The notes under the pieces: model-generated
The model's input: the letters and a program-made list of their open reading frames with translations, nothing else
Databases searched by the model: none
Told to the model about the DNA's origin: nothing
Part shown: one piece after another, positions 8,697-20,377 of the stretch
Position numbering within the stretch: the first letter of the stretch is position 1
How the letters are laid out: every line of letters begins with the position of its first letter
Assembly: GCA_031269545.1 (NCBI GenBank)
Contig: JAISYZ010000215.1
Coordinates: 1-32,000 of the forward strand
Source of the DNA: Prevotellaceae bacterium
GTDB taxonomy: Bacteria; Bacteroidota; Bacteroidia; Bacteroidales; UBA932
DNA length: 32,000 bases
Reading direction: 5' to 3'
Position numbers and translations under genes: made by a program

Positions 8697-10010
8697 TTAC
8701 TCGCGCAAAGTATAACAAATTTTTCCTGTTGCATTACCACTTTCGGCAATTCCTGTAATTTCAACAGTTGTAATTTTTCCTGTCAGTTCTTTTTGATAAG
8801 GCGTTTCAACTTTGATGTAATTTTCCGAAAATCCGAACATCATTTCGCCATGCCGAGCGCTTTCGAACAAAACTTTTACTTTTTTACCTGTATTGCGTTT
8901 ATAAAATTCATAATGAAGCGCTTCGCACAATATTTTCAATCTGTTCGCGCGTTCGGCTTTTATATTGTTTGCTACTTTTCCTTCCATAGTCGAAGTTACT
9001 GTATTTGTTCTGTCGGAATATGGAAAAATATGCAGAAAAGCAGGATTTATTTCCTGTAAAAATTTATATGTTACATTAAAATCCTCGTCGGTTTCGGTTG
9101 GAAATCCGACAATTACGTCAATTCCGATAAAAGCGTCTGGAATAAGTTTGAAAATGTTATTTATACGCTGCGCAAAAAATTTTGTATTGTATCGACGGCG
9201 CATTAAGGCAAGAATTTTATCGCATCCCGATTGTAAAGGTATATGAAAGTGAGGTAAAAATTTTGTCGAAACTCTAACAAAATTAATGATTTTATCTGTC
9301 AATAAGTTTGGTTCTATCGACGATATTCTGTAACGTTCAATTCCTTCTATGCTTTCCAAATTTTTCAGTAAATCCAAAAAAGGTTCGCCTGTCGTTTTGC
9401 CAAAATCTCCCGTATTTACGCCTGTGATAATGATTTCTTTAACTCCCGAATTTGCAATAATTTGCGCTTCGTTGCAAATCTCGGCGATAGAAATATTTCG
9501 ACTTTTTCCGCGTGCCATTGGAATTGTACAGTAAGAACAATTATAATCGCAACCATCCTGTACTTTAAGAAATGAGCGAGTACGGTCGCCAAGCGAAAAT
9601 GCCTTGAAAAAACTTTTTGTTTCGTTTATTTCGCAGGAAAAAATTTTTGCTTTGCGCTTTTCATTTATTGTATTCACATATTCAAAAATATTTCCTTTTT
9701 GGTCGGCTCCTGCAACAATATCAACGCCTTCGATTGCTGCCAGCTCTTGAGGTTTCAATTGAGCATAACATCCTGTTGCAACGATAATTGCATTAGGCGC
9801 CTGTTTTGTGATCTTACGCAATAACTGTCGGCATTTTTTATCGGCATTTTCGGTTACCGAACAAGTATTTACAACATACACGTCAGCAATTTGTGTAGAA
9901 GGCACGCGCACAAAATCATTTTCGAGAAACTTGCGTGCAAGCGTTGATGTTTCCGAAAAATTAAGCTTGCAACCAAGCGTACAGAATGCTATTTTACGTT
10001 TTTCGCTCAT
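8697..10010 (-). CDS. mtaB: tRNA (t6A37) methylthiotransferase MtaB
   Basis: IAFCTLGCKLNFSET, VNTCSVTENAD, radical SAM DGCDYNCSYCTIPMARGKSRN, VGFPTETDEDF. Confidence 0.94.
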   Translation of the reverse strand: MSEKRKIAFCTLGCKLNFSETSTLARKFLENDFVRVPSTQIADVYVVNTCSVTENADKKCRQLLRKITKQAPNAIIVATGCYAQLKPQELAAIEGVDIVAGADQKGNIFEYVNTINEKRKAKIFSCEINETKSFFKAFSLGDRTRSFLKVQDGCDYNCSYCTIPMARGKSRNISIAEICNEAQIIANSGVKEIIITGVNTGDFGKTTGEPFLDLLKNLESIEGIERYRISSIEPNLLTDKIINFVRVSTKFLPHFHIPLQSGCDKILALMRRRYNTKFFAQRINNIFKLIPDAFIGIDVIVGFPTETDEDFNVTYKFLQEINPAFLHIFPYSDRTNTVTSTMEGKVANNIKAERANRLKILCEALHYEFYKRNTGKKVKVLFESARHGEMMFGFSENYIKVETPYQKELTGKITTVEITGIAESGNATGKICYTLRE

Positions 10011-10020
10011 AATAATCGCA

Positions 10021-10028
10021 CAAAAGTA
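10021..10028 (-). promoter_or_regulatory. Bacteroidetes -7-like box (TACTTTTG) upstream of mtaB
   Basis: CAAAAGTA on the + strand, 11 nt upstream of the mtaB start. Confidence 0.4.
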
Positions 10029-10185
10029 ATCAAAAATTAAATAATCTGATTTTTGATGAACATAATAAGTTCATTGATTAAAATCTTTGCTTGGCAATGC
10101 TGAATATCGCACGGATTTTTAGTGTTAAATTACCAAATAGCAAATATCTAAATTGCTGAATATTAAACAGTAAAACAGCAAATCA

Positions 10186-10848
10186 TCAATCATAATCAAC
10201 AAAATCTTTGATAAGCTCAAAAAGTTTGTCGCTGTGTACGACATAACTTCCGTGATTTTCGCCTTTGATAATTTTCAGTTTGCTGTTTTGAATTTGTGCT
10301 GCAATATTTAGCGTATGTATTTTTTTTATCATATCTTTTTGCCCCGCCAAAACAAGTGTCGGCGTTTTGATTTTTTGTAATTCGCAATCGCTTATATTCG
10401 GCTGTGTGGTCATCATTTTTATTTTTTTGCTGCGAGTAAAAAAATATATTATCCTGAATAAAAACATCCATTTGTTTTTCAATCCTTTCGGCGTTGTGTT
10501 CGCTCCGCTTATAATCAATTTGTCTAACAAATACGGATGCTTCGAGGCAATGATTATTCCTGCAATTCCTCCATCGCTGAAACCGTAGAAAACAGGTTGT
10601 ATCAGTTCGAGTTTTTTTATAAATTCAACAAAATCGGAGGCAATATCCTGATAATTGTATGTATTTATTTTGCTGCTGTTTCCGTGTCCTCGAGTATCAA
10701 TTGCATATACGCAAAATTTTGCGCTCAGCACGTCAATAATTCTGTCAAATATTTCATGGTTTTCGCCGTTGCCGTGAGTTAAAATGAATGGCTGTCCGCT
10801 GCCTGTTTTCGTGTAAAACAAATCAACATTGTTAACATGTATTTTCAT
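10186..10848 (-). CDS. Alpha/beta hydrolase
   Basis: LTHGNGENHEIFDRII, YAIDTRGHGNS, nucleophile elbow GFSDGG, late His in GENHGSYV. Confidence 0.88.
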   Translation of the reverse strand: MKIHVNNVDLFYTKTGSGQPFILTHGNGENHEIFDRIIDVLSAKFCVYAIDTRGHGNSSKINTYNYQDIASDFVEFIKKLELIQPVFYGFSDGGIAGIIIASKHPYLLDKLIISGANTTPKGLKNKWMFLFRIIYFFTRSKKIKMMTTQPNISDCELQKIKTPTLVLAGQKDMIKKIHTLNIAAQIQNSKLKIIKGENHGSYVVHSDKLFELIKDFVDYD

Positions 10849-10854
10849 AATTAA

Positions 10855-11739
10855 TTATTTTGTTTTAATAGCATCAAAACCGCGTCCGTACACGCCCATC
10901 ACGCTCGATTCCGAGATGAATGCATCTTTGTCGATGCTGTTTATGATTTGATGAATTTGTTTAATATCTTTTTTTCGCACAATGACAACAAGCACATTGC
11001 CTTCCTTTTTTGAGTACCAGCCCATCGAACGCAACGCCGTAACTCCGCGATATGCTTCGTTATTTATTCTGTCGGCAATTTCTTCGTATTTTGATGAAAT
11101 TATAAATATTTGTACCGACTGTTTTGAACCGGAAAGCAACAAATCGACCGAATACGAAAATACAGCCATTGTTACATAACCGTAAACTATTGTTCTGAAA
11201 TCGTAATTGATAAAAAATGACGAACCTATAATTATCAAATCGGCATACAGAAAAACTTTGCCCGGCGAGATATTTCGATATTTATTTACTATCATTGCAA
11301 CAATATCGGTTCCGCCGGCGCTTCCTCCGTTTTGAAAAGTAATAGCAATGCCAAAACCGCTAACTATTCCGCCAAGAATGGCACAAATAAGTTTGTCGCT
11401 TTCTTTGAAAGATTTGGTAATAAATTCAGGTTCAGGCAAAACGGCAAGCATGATAAATGTAAATGCAATTCCGTAAATGGTTTTTACTCCAAAACCGTTT
11501 CCAAGTATTTTGAACCCTATTATCAGCAAAATAGCGTTTAGAATGAAAAAAGAATAACTCACAGGAACAAATTCTCCCGAAAGATAATATACGACCGTTG
11601 CTACGCCTGTAGCGCCGCCGCCGACAATTTCGTTGGGAATAAGAAAAGCAACCCAAGCCAGTACGTATAAAAACAAACCTATCGTAATTCCGATATACGA
11701 ACGAATTTCTTTGTAAATTCTATTATTTGATGCCGCCAT
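10855..11739 (-). CDS. YitT family (DUF161/DUF2179) membrane protein
   Basis: Multi-TM protein with PNEIVGGGATGVATVVYYL, FQNGGSAGGTDIVAMIVNKY and a C-terminal DUF2179-like tail. The start may be 11739 or 11760. Confidence 0.88.
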   Translation of the reverse strand: MAASNNRIYKEIRSYIGITIGLFLYVLAWVAFLIPNEIVGGGATGVATVVYYLSGEFVPVSYSFFILNAILLIIGFKILGNGFGVKTIYGIAFTFIMLAVLPEPEFITKSFKESDKLICAILGGIVSGFGIAITFQNGGSAGGTDIVAMIVNKYRNISPGKVFLYADLIIIGSSFFINYDFRTIVYGYVTMAVFSYSVDLLLSGSKQSVQIFIISSKYEEIADRINNEAYRGVTALRSMGWYSKKEGNVLVVIVRKKDIKQIHQIINSIDKDAFISESSVMGVYGRGFDAIKTK

Positions 11740-12108
11740 GATCTTAATAAATTTCTGCAAAATTATATTTTTTTTCGGAATTGTTGAAAAAAGTATAAAT
11801 ATTGATTTTTAATAATTTATTAATAAAATATTGTATCAAAAGTTCCGCTGCGCACCGGTTGCCTTACTTCGCTTGCAAAGACAGAAAAGAAATACTTCGA
11901 TACAGTTTTATTGAAATTTACCAATTACTTACGAACAAATTTAAAATATAATCTACTTTTGTCATAATCATTTTTAGTTAAATTTACGTGTGTATTAACT
12001 TCAAAAACGTAATGTGTAAATATTTGATATATTTGTTATTAACATATAATTCAAAAATCAATATCAAATTAATTTTCGTTTTTATTCGTATAATATTTAT
12101 TTTTTTAT

Positions 12109-12116
12109 TATCTTTG
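12109..12116 (+). promoter_or_regulatory. Bacteroidetes -7-like box (TATCTTTG) upstream of rpsO
   Basis: Matches TAnnTTTG, 43 nt before the rpsO ATG, after a long AT-rich intergenic region. Confidence 0.5.
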
Positions 12117-12159
12117 CCGCTCATTTTAAGAAAAATAAATTATTAATAAAATCGTTTTT

Positions 12160-12432
12160 ATGAACTATTTAAACGCAGAACAAAAGCAAGAAATTTTTGA
12201 AAAGTACGGACAGTCTAATACGGACACAGGTTCGGCAGAGAGCCAGGTAGCCCTATTTTCTTACCGTATCAACCATCTAACCGAGCATTTGAAGCAGAAC
12301 AAAAAAGATCACAACACAGAACGTTCACTTCTCCGCTTGGTTGGTAAAAGACGTAAAATGTTAAATTATTTGAAATCGGTTGATATTGCAAGATATAGAA
12401 ATGTTATTAAGGCGCTCAACCTTAGAAAGTAA
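12160..12432 (+). CDS. rpsO: 30S ribosomal protein S15
   Basis: TGSAESQVALFSYRINHLTEHLKQNKKDHNTERSLLRLVGKRRKMLNYLK. Confidence 0.96.
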   Translation: MNYLNAEQKQEIFEKYGQSNTDTGSAESQVALFSYRINHLTEHLKQNKKDHNTERSLLRLVGKRRKMLNYLKSVDIARYRNVIKALNLRK

Positions 12433-12436
12433 AAAG

Positions 12437-12461
12437 AAGAGAGGCAACCGTTGCCTCTCTT
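12437..12461 (+). terminator. Strong hairpin terminator/attenuator between rpsO and pnp
   Basis: AAGAGAGGCAA-CCG-TTGCCTCTCTT: perfect 11-bp stem, 3-nt loop, starting 4 nt after the rpsO stop. Confidence 0.85.
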
Positions 12462-12574
12462 TACAATTTTCAATTAGTAAAATTGTTGAATCTAAAACCA
12501 TCAAAAACAATTAAGTAATTTACATTGATACAAAATAATAAGCCAAATGAAACAGGCTGTAAAATAAAAATTTA

Positions 12575-14785
12575 ATGAATATAATAAAAAAAACTATTAC
12601 GCTTGATGACAATCGCGTAATTGAAATAGAAACCGGGAAATTAGCAAAACAGGCTGATGGTTCTGTGGTTGTAAAAATGGGAAAGACCATGCTTTTGGCA
12701 GCTGTTACATGCGCTAAAGAAGCTAAAGAAAATGTGGACTTTATGCCTTTACAGGTTGAATATAAAGAAAAATTTGCATCGGCAGGACGTTTTCCCGGCG
12801 GATTTCTCAAACGCGAAGGACGCCCTTCCGATTGTGAAATACTCGTATCGCGCTTGGTTGACAGGGCTTTACGACCTTTATTTCCTGACAATTTTCATGC
12901 TGAAGTTTATGTAACTATTAATCTTATTTCGGCAGATGGAACTGACATGCCAGATGCTCTTGCCGGACTTGCAGCTTCGGCTGCTTTGGCTGTTTCCGAT
13001 ATTCCATTTGGCGGACCTATTTCAGAAGTTAGAATTGCACGTACAGATGGAAACTGGATTATTAATCCAACTTTTGAGCAAAACGCAAATGCCGACATCG
13101 ATATTATGGTCGCTGCAACTTTCGATAATATATTGATGGTCGAAGGCGGAATGAAAGAAGTGTCGGAAGCCGATATGCTCGAAGCCATAAAAATAGCGCA
13201 TCAGGAAATTAAAAAACACTGCAAGATTCAAATGGAATTTACCGAAGAAGTCGGTAAAACTATTAAACGCGAATATTGCCACGAAACAAATGATGACGAA
13301 TTGAAAGCTGCCGTTCACGATTTCTGTTACGAAAAATGCTATGCAATTGCAAAAAGCGGAACAGGCAAACACGAACGCACCGAAGCATTTGTCGCTCTGA
13401 AAGATGAATTTATCGCAACAATTCCCGAAGAAGAAATAGATGAGAAAAAATCGATGATAGAACGTTACTATCACGATGTTGAAAAAGAAGCGATGCGCAA
13501 CATGATTCTCGACGAAGGTATTCGGCTCGATGGTCGTAAAACAACAGAAATTCGTCCTATATGGTGCGAAGTTGATTATCTTCCATCTGCTCACGGCTCG
13601 GCAATTTTTACGCGCGGCGAAACACAATCGTTAACAACAGTTACACTCGGAACAAAATTAGACGAAAAAGAACTTGACGAAGTTTTGATACAGGGATCAC
13701 AACAATTTGTGTTACATTATAATTTTCCGCCATTTTCTACGGGCGAAGCAAAAGCCTCGCGCGGAACTTCAAGACGCGAAATAGGACACGGAAATCTCGC
13801 ATTTCGCGCTCTTAAATCGTTAGTTCCGATAGGACAAAACAATCCTTATGCAATTCGCGTTGTTTCAGATATTTTAGAATCCAACGGCTCATCGTCAATG
13901 GCAACAGTTTGTGCAGGAACACTTGCATTAATGGATGCGGGCGTGAAAATTGCAAAACCTGTTTCGGGCATCGCTATGGGATTGATTACAGATACAAAGA
14001 ATAAGAAATTTGCAGTTCTTTCCGACATACTCGGCGATGAAGATCATCTCGGCGACATGGATTTCAAAGTTACAGGAACGAAAGACGGAATCACGGCAAC
14101 ACAAATGGATATAAAAGTTGATGGACTTCCGTACGAAGTGCTTGCACAGGCGCTCGAACAGGCTCGACAGGGACGTTTGCATATTTTAGGAAAAATACTG
14201 GAAACCATGAGCGAACCGCGAGCCGATTATAAACCACATGTTCCGCGTATCGAACAACTTGTTATCGACAAAGATTTTATCGGCGCTGTCATTGGTCCGG
14301 GCGGAAAAGTTATTCAGGAAATTCAGAAACTCACAAATTCGACAATTACCATTACCGAAGAAGGCGACAAAGGACTGGTTGATATTTTCTGCAACGACAA
14401 AGAAGGAATGGAATTGGCTATCAAAAAAATAAAAGATATAGTTACCGTTCCCGAAATTGGAGAAATTTATAAGGGAACAGTAAAAAGCATTTTGGAATTT
14501 GGCGCATTTGTTGAAATTCTTCCCAACAAAGACGGACTTTTGCATATATCCGAAATTGATTACAAACGATTCGGCAATATGGAAGAAACAGGTATAAAAG
14601 AAGGCGATACAATAGAAGTGAAACTTTTGGAAATTGACGACAGAACAGGAAAAATGAGACTTTCGCGACGTGCATTACTCGAAAAACCTGCAAACTGGCA
14701 AGAACCCGAACGGCAGGAACGTCCGCGAAACAACAACCGTAATAATGACAGGCGTAACAATAATCGCCGCAACAACAGAAGATAA
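12575..14785 (+). CDS. pnp: Polyribonucleotide nucleotidyltransferase
   Basis: RNase PH repeats, KH ([15 protein letters not shown]) and S1 ([33 protein letters not shown]) domains, basic RNN-rich tail. Confidence 0.97.
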   Translation: MNIIKKTITLDDNRVIEIETGKLAKQADGSVVVKMGKTMLLAAVTCAKEAKENVDFMPLQVEYKEKFASAGRFPGGFLKREGRPSDCEILVSRLVDRALRPLFPDNFHAEVYVTINLISADGTDMPDALAGLAASAALAVSDIPFGGPISEVRIARTDGNWIINPTFEQNANADIDIMVAATFDNILMVEGGMKEVSEADMLEAIKIAHQEIKKHCKIQMEFTEEVGKTIKREYCHETNDDELKAAVHDFCYEKCYAIAKSGTGKHERTEAFVALKDEFIATIPEEEIDEKKSMIERYYHDVEKEAMRNMILDEGIRLDGRKTTEIRPIWCEVDYLPSAHGSAIFTRGETQSLTTVTLGTKLDEKELDEVLIQGSQQFVLHYNFPPFSTGEAKASRGTSRREIGHGNLAFRALKSLVPIGQNNPYAIRVVSDILESNGSSSMATVCAGTLALMDAGVKIAKPVSGIAMGLITDTKNKKFAVLSDILGDEDHLGDMDFKVTGTKDGITATQMDIKVDGLPYEVLAQALEQARQGRLHILGKILETMSEPRADYKPHVPRIEQLVIDKDFIGAVIGPGGKVIQEIQKLTNSTITITEEGDKGLVDIFCNDKEGMELAIKKIKDIVTVPEIGEIYKGTVKSILEFGAFVEILPNKDGLLHISEIDYKRFGNMEETGIKEGDTIEVKLLEIDDRTGKMRLSRRALLEKPANWQEPERQERPRNNNRNNDRRNNNRRNNRR

Positions 14786-14807
14786 AAGTGTTTAAATATT
14801 TTTTTTC

Positions 14808-14844
14808 AAAGGAGTAGTTTTATCATAGAAATTACTCCTTTTTT
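14808..14844 (+). terminator. Rho-independent-like terminator downstream of pnp
   Basis: AAAGGAGTA...TACTCCTTT followed by TTT. Confidence 0.7.
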
Positions 14845-15028
14845 GTTTAATGTATTTTAATAGAAAGCATTGCGTCATTCCAAACGATATTCTGAATCTG
14901 CCTGCTCTTCCATGCATCTTTCGTAATACATATTCAAAGATTAAAACCAATGCTTCATGGCGGATGTGCAGAAATGGCAAAGATATTTTTGTTTAACAGT
15001 ATTAAATTTACGTGATTATTTTGCATAA

Positions 15029-16390
<1,362 letters not shown>

Positions 16391-16438
16391 AACAAATTTT
16401 CATCTATTATTGGCAATTAAATTGAAAAAATCAAAAAT

Positions 16439-17317
16439 ATGAAAAAGATAATTGTGTTTTTGGGATTTGTTTTTGCGTTGAACATTATTACCGCAAATGC
16501 TCAGACTGTAAACAATTTGATTGCAAAAATCAATAATATCGAGACAAAAAAGTTTGATCATCTTACGGGAAAATATCTTGAAGTTGATGGCGCTAATATC
16601 TATTACGAAGAAATAAAAAACAAGGGAAAACCCGTTTTGCTTTTTTTGCACGGAGGATTTGGCAATATCGAAAGTTTTAATACAGTTATTCCTCTGTTTA
16701 CAAATGATTTTCATATAATCGGTATCGACAGCCGCGGACACGGAAAGTCAACGCTGGGAACAGATAAATTGAATTATGAAAGATTACAGGCGGATGTCGA
16801 AAGTGTTTTAAAACATTTGCAAATAAACGAAGTTTCAATTATAGGTTTCAGCGATGGAGGAATTGTCGGTTACCGATTGGCGGCTGCAAATAAAACTTTG
16901 GTAAACAGGTTAATTACAATAGGTGCAACGTGGAGTTTGGATGATGTAATATTAATGGAAAATTTAATGGCAACTGTAACTCCCGAAACATTAAAAGAAA
17001 TATTTGCTCAAGATTTTGAGTTTTATCAAAAAAAGAATCCACAACCCGACTTTATCAAATTTGCAAAATGCGTGATGGAAATGTGGTGCGACAAAAGCGA
17101 AGCAGGCTATCCTTATGCAAGTATTTCGGAAATCGAAGCGCCTGTTTTAATTGTAAGAGGCAACGACGACGAAATGTTTCCTCTCGAAAGCGCTGTGAAA
17201 CTGACACAAAAAATAAAAAACTCATTGCTGCTCAACATTCCGTTTGCGCCGCATGAAGCATTTAAAAAATATCCTCATATTTTTGAGATAATAACAAGAG
17301 AATTTTTACAGAAATAA
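16439..17317 (+). CDS. Secreted alpha/beta hydrolase
   Basis: Signal peptide MKKIIVFLGFVFALNIITANAQ, FLHGGFGNIESF, GIDSRGHGKS, GFSDGG nucleophile elbow, C-terminal PHEAF His. Confidence 0.88.
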   Translation: MKKIIVFLGFVFALNIITANAQTVNNLIAKINNIETKKFDHLTGKYLEVDGANIYYEEIKNKGKPVLLFLHGGFGNIESFNTVIPLFTNDFHIIGIDSRGHGKSTLGTDKLNYERLQADVESVLKHLQINEVSIIGFSDGGIVGYRLAAANKTLVNRLITIGATWSLDDVILMENLMATVTPETLKEIFAQDFEFYQKKNPQPDFIKFAKCVMEMWCDKSEAGYPYASISEIEAPVLIVRGNDDEMFPLESAVKLTQKIKNSLLLNIPFAPHEAFKKYPHIFEIITREFLQK

Positions 17318-17383
17318 ATTACATGTCAATGAGATAAAGACAAGAAAGATTCTTGTATGCAAAAATTTTCCATATTTAAGCGA

Positions 17384-17417
17384 AGTATCGGCAGCTAGGG
17401 TTGCCGATACTCATTTT
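17384..17417 (+). terminator. Hairpin terminator downstream of the alpha/beta hydrolase
   Basis: AGTATCGGCA-GCTAGGGT-TGCCGATACT-CATTTTT: perfect 10-bp stem plus T-run. Confidence 0.75.
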
Positions 17418-17533
17418 TACGATAAAGAAGGATGCCTAAACTGGAAATTTTTAATAACTGACTAAATAATAGCAATATTAACGATACTTCCACAAAAATT
17501 TATTACCTTTCGGCGTTTTTATGCGTTTGATTA

Positions 17534-18637
17534 ATGATTTTTAGGATAAAACATATAATATTTGCTTTTTTGCTAATTTTGCCTGTTTGCGTTTTTTCGC
17601 AGAAGACCTTAGAGCCTGCGTTACAGGTACTTGTATTTGCTCCCGATGCGCGTTCGGCAGCAATGGGCGATGCCGGAATTGCAACATCCGCCGATGTAAA
17701 TTCTCAACACTGGAATGTTGCAAAATATGTTTTTGCCGCAAACAAAGGCGGCGCAGGACTGTCGTACACGCCTTGGCTGCGGGATGCTGCAAGCGATATT
17801 GATATTACATATTTGTCGGGGTTTTACAGATTTGCAGATAATCAGTCTTTAAGCGCTTCCTTGCGTTTCTTTTCGCTCGGAAATATTGATCTTTACACAA
17901 AAGATGCGCAATATTTGCAGTCGATAAAACCAAACGAATTTGCCGTTGATATTGCCTATTCGCGACGACTTGGAAGATATTTTTCGGGAGGAATAACATT
18001 CAGATACATAAATTCTTCGAAGATTATTGTCGAAAATTTCAGTAATGCCGTTTCAAAAACGTCAAACATTGCTGCCGATGTCGCATTTTATTATCAAAAA
18101 CCTGTAAGTTTATTAGGCAACGACAATTCGGAAATCGCTTTCGGTGCAACAGTCTGCAATTTCGGGACAAAACTTGAACTTTCGGATTCGTCAAGTTATT
18201 TTTTGCCCATGCGTCTGGGCTTTGGTTTTCGAGCAACCTTCAATATCGACAGTGAAAATGCTGTTTCGGCGACTGTCGAACTGAAAAAATCTCTTGTTCC
18301 TGACGATTATACTTACAGAAATTCGGATGTATTGAGCGCTGCGGCAAAAGGCGTTTTCAGCGGTTTTTCGCAAATGATTTACATTGTCGGAGCGGAATAT
18401 TCGTATAAAAATACTCTTATGTTTCGCGCTGGATATCACAGAGAATCAAAACTTTTAACAGACAATTCATATATAACTTTCGGCGTTGGAGCGAGGTACG
18501 AAAATTTGCATTTCGACGCTTCGTATCTCTTTATTACTGGCAACGAAAAAACCGCTATGAACAATACCTACAGAATTTCGCTCGCATGGACGTTTGGAAA
18601 GCAAAATCGCAATTATCATACTTATAATTTACCATAA
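17534..18637 (+). CDS. porV: PorV-type outer-membrane protein (type IX secretion)
   Basis: APDARSAAMGDAGIATSADVNSQHWNVAKYVFAANKGGAGLSYTPWLRDAASDIDITYLSGFYRF resembles the PorV/LptO N-terminal region; beta-barrel ending in aromatic-rich strands. Confidence 0.82.
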   Translation: MIFRIKHIIFAFLLILPVCVFSQKTLEPALQVLVFAPDARSAAMGDAGIATSADVNSQHWNVAKYVFAANKGGAGLSYTPWLRDAASDIDITYLSGFYRFADNQSLSASLRFFSLGNIDLYTKDAQYLQSIKPNEFAVDIAYSRRLGRYFSGGITFRYINSSKIIVENFSNAVSKTSNIAADVAFYYQKPVSLLGNDNSEIAFGATVCNFGTKLELSDSSSYFLPMRLGFGFRATFNIDSENAVSATVELKKSLVPDDYTYRNSDVLSAAAKGVFSGFSQMIYIVGAEYSYKNTLMFRAGYHRESKLLTDNSYITFGVGARYENLHFDASYLFITGNEKTAMNNTYRISLAWTFGKQNRNYHTYNLP

Positions 18638-18644
18638 ATTTATC

Positions 18645-20363
18645 TCAAAATGAAAAGGAATATGCAAATGTTGTTGTTATCGCATCTGTCTTTTTGTTTG
18701 CAGTCAATAAATTTCTGTTTTGCCACACAAGGTTTGCGCTGATATTGTGTTTTTTAAGAACTACAATTGCGGCATTGCATCTTAGGTTGAACACTTTTAT
18801 CTGCGTTTTCCCGTCATTCAAGTTGAGATTGTAAGAAGTTGAAAATCCTGTCGTTAACTTTTTATCAAAAAAAACTGACGTAATGCCGAGCATCGGTCCG
18901 AAAGTATGCGACTCTGACAAACCGCCGTAAGTGTACGAATAATTTGCCGATGCCGTAAGATTTATTCCCTTTTTCGGTAATGACAAACTGTAAATCAGCG
19001 ATGAATTAAGAAATCGCGAAACGTTGCCCTGTAAAGAAACATCGCCCTGCCTGTCAGCTGATTCCTGATAACTTACTGTCAAGTTCATCCGCTGATTGTG
19101 ATTTTCGGTCTGCTTGAAATTATATGTAAACGAGCCATCCAGCGTTTGCGATAACTGCGTGTAATTGAGCGTGTCCATGTTGTCGTAAGGCGAAATTTCG
19201 TTGATATAGTCGAACTGCGATTTCAGATTGCGGTAACTTTGGAAAGTCGAATAATTTGCCGACATGTGCAACGTTTCAGACGGTGTGTAATTTAGATTTA
19301 CCGAACCTGCGTATCGAGTATTTTTTCTGTCGTTCTGATTTTTCAAATCATCGCGCTGAACGCCGAAGTTTACAGCAATATTAGCCTTGTCGCCTTTCAA
19401 AAATGGACGGGCATAATTAAGTATGATATTTTCGTAATCGCTGTTGAAATAATAGGCTCCGAGCGTTTTATAGTCGGGATCAATACGCTCGTAACCAATG
19501 CCTATTGTGTTTTTGGCAAGTTGCCAGTTCAGTTTTGAGTTAAAGGCATTATATATTCCTGTTGATGTTTTATTTCCAAAAATATTAGCAACAAATGAGG
19601 CTTCATAGTCTTTTGGCGCTCGAATGTCGTGAGTGAGAAAACTCATTGCATATTCGGTTATCAGTGTTACGTTTTTCAATAAACTTAATCTAAAATCAAT
19701 TCCAATCACCGAATTTTGCATGGGTTTTATTCCAAGACTGTCGAGAACATTCTCCATTTGCTGATTTTTTGTGTCTTTTGCTCCGAAATATGTCAATCCA
19801 AATGAATATTTTTCGACATCATACTGCGTTTTTATTCCATATCCGAAACGTTTATAATTAGGCATTAGAGAAGGACGTTCTGCCGAATAGTCAATCGCTT
19901 TCAGCAAACGTCCGCCCATGATGCTTATCTTGAATTTTCCCGGATTCAAATCCAAGCCTCCGCCTGTAAACTGATGTCCGTTGAGAGTGTAAGAAGAAAA
20001 CGACATCGACACATCACCGATATGTCCTGTTATCCATTTATATGTAGGATGCAGGCTCAAACGGTTGGGCATGGATGGATAGGATACGTTTTTGCCGAGA
20101 TTTGTAAGATTTATGCTTATCGGAATGTTGATTTGTCCGTAAATGCTGGTGTTCAGATTGCCGTTTATATAATACGTCCAGTTTTGTCTGCCCGACTGCT
20201 GATTGCCGCTGTAAAAAATCGAACCCGCAGACAAGCCTCCCGTGAACGTGAAAGCTTTGTTTTTAAAGATGCCGCCAATATCTTCGACATTCACCGTTTG
20301 AGCAAATGCAGTTCTTCCAAAAAAACATAAAACCGTTACAAATATTATCTTTATCGTCTTCAT
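18645..20363 (-). CDS. Outer-membrane beta-barrel protein, 572 aa, unknown function
   Basis: Signal peptide (...RTAFAQ), alternating beta-strand pattern throughout, terminal aromatic FAYSFSF*. Confidence 0.8.
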   Translation of the reverse strand: MKTIKIIFVTVLCFFGRTAFAQTVNVEDIGGIFKNKAFTFTGGLSAGSIFYSGNQQSGRQNWTYYINGNLNTSIYGQINIPISINLTNLGKNVSYPSMPNRLSLHPTYKWITGHIGDVSMSFSSYTLNGHQFTGGGLDLNPGKFKISIMGGRLLKAIDYSAERPSLMPNYKRFGYGIKTQYDVEKYSFGLTYFGAKDTKNQQMENVLDSLGIKPMQNSVIGIDFRLSLLKNVTLITEYAMSFLTHDIRAPKDYEASFVANIFGNKTSTGIYNAFNSKLNWQLAKNTIGIGYERIDPDYKTLGAYYFNSDYENIILNYARPFLKGDKANIAVNFGVQRDDLKNQNDRKNTRYAGSVNLNYTPSETLHMSANYSTFQSYRNLKSQFDYINEISPYDNMDTLNYTQLSQTLDGSFTYNFKQTENHNQRMNLTVSYQESADRQGDVSLQGNVSRFLNSSLIYSLSLPKKGINLTASANYSYTYGGLSESHTFGPMLGITSVFFDKKLTTGFSTSYNLNLNDGKTQIKVFNLRCNAAIVVLKKHNISANLVWQNRNLLTANKKTDAITTTFAYSFSF

Positions 20364-20377
20364 CTTATCAAAATATT

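Noticed and set aside
11761-12100. tRNA or structured ncRNA in the AT-rich spacer upstream of rpsO
   Set aside because: No T-loop-like GGTTCGAATCC motif and no convincing long stem was seen by eye. A covariance-model search would be required.
13022-13627. Minus-strand ORFs inside pnp (and similar antisense ORFs in lysS, guaA, eno, mtaB)
   Set aside because: Shadow ORFs antisense to well-supported conserved CDSs, with low-complexity F/C-rich translations and no family signature.
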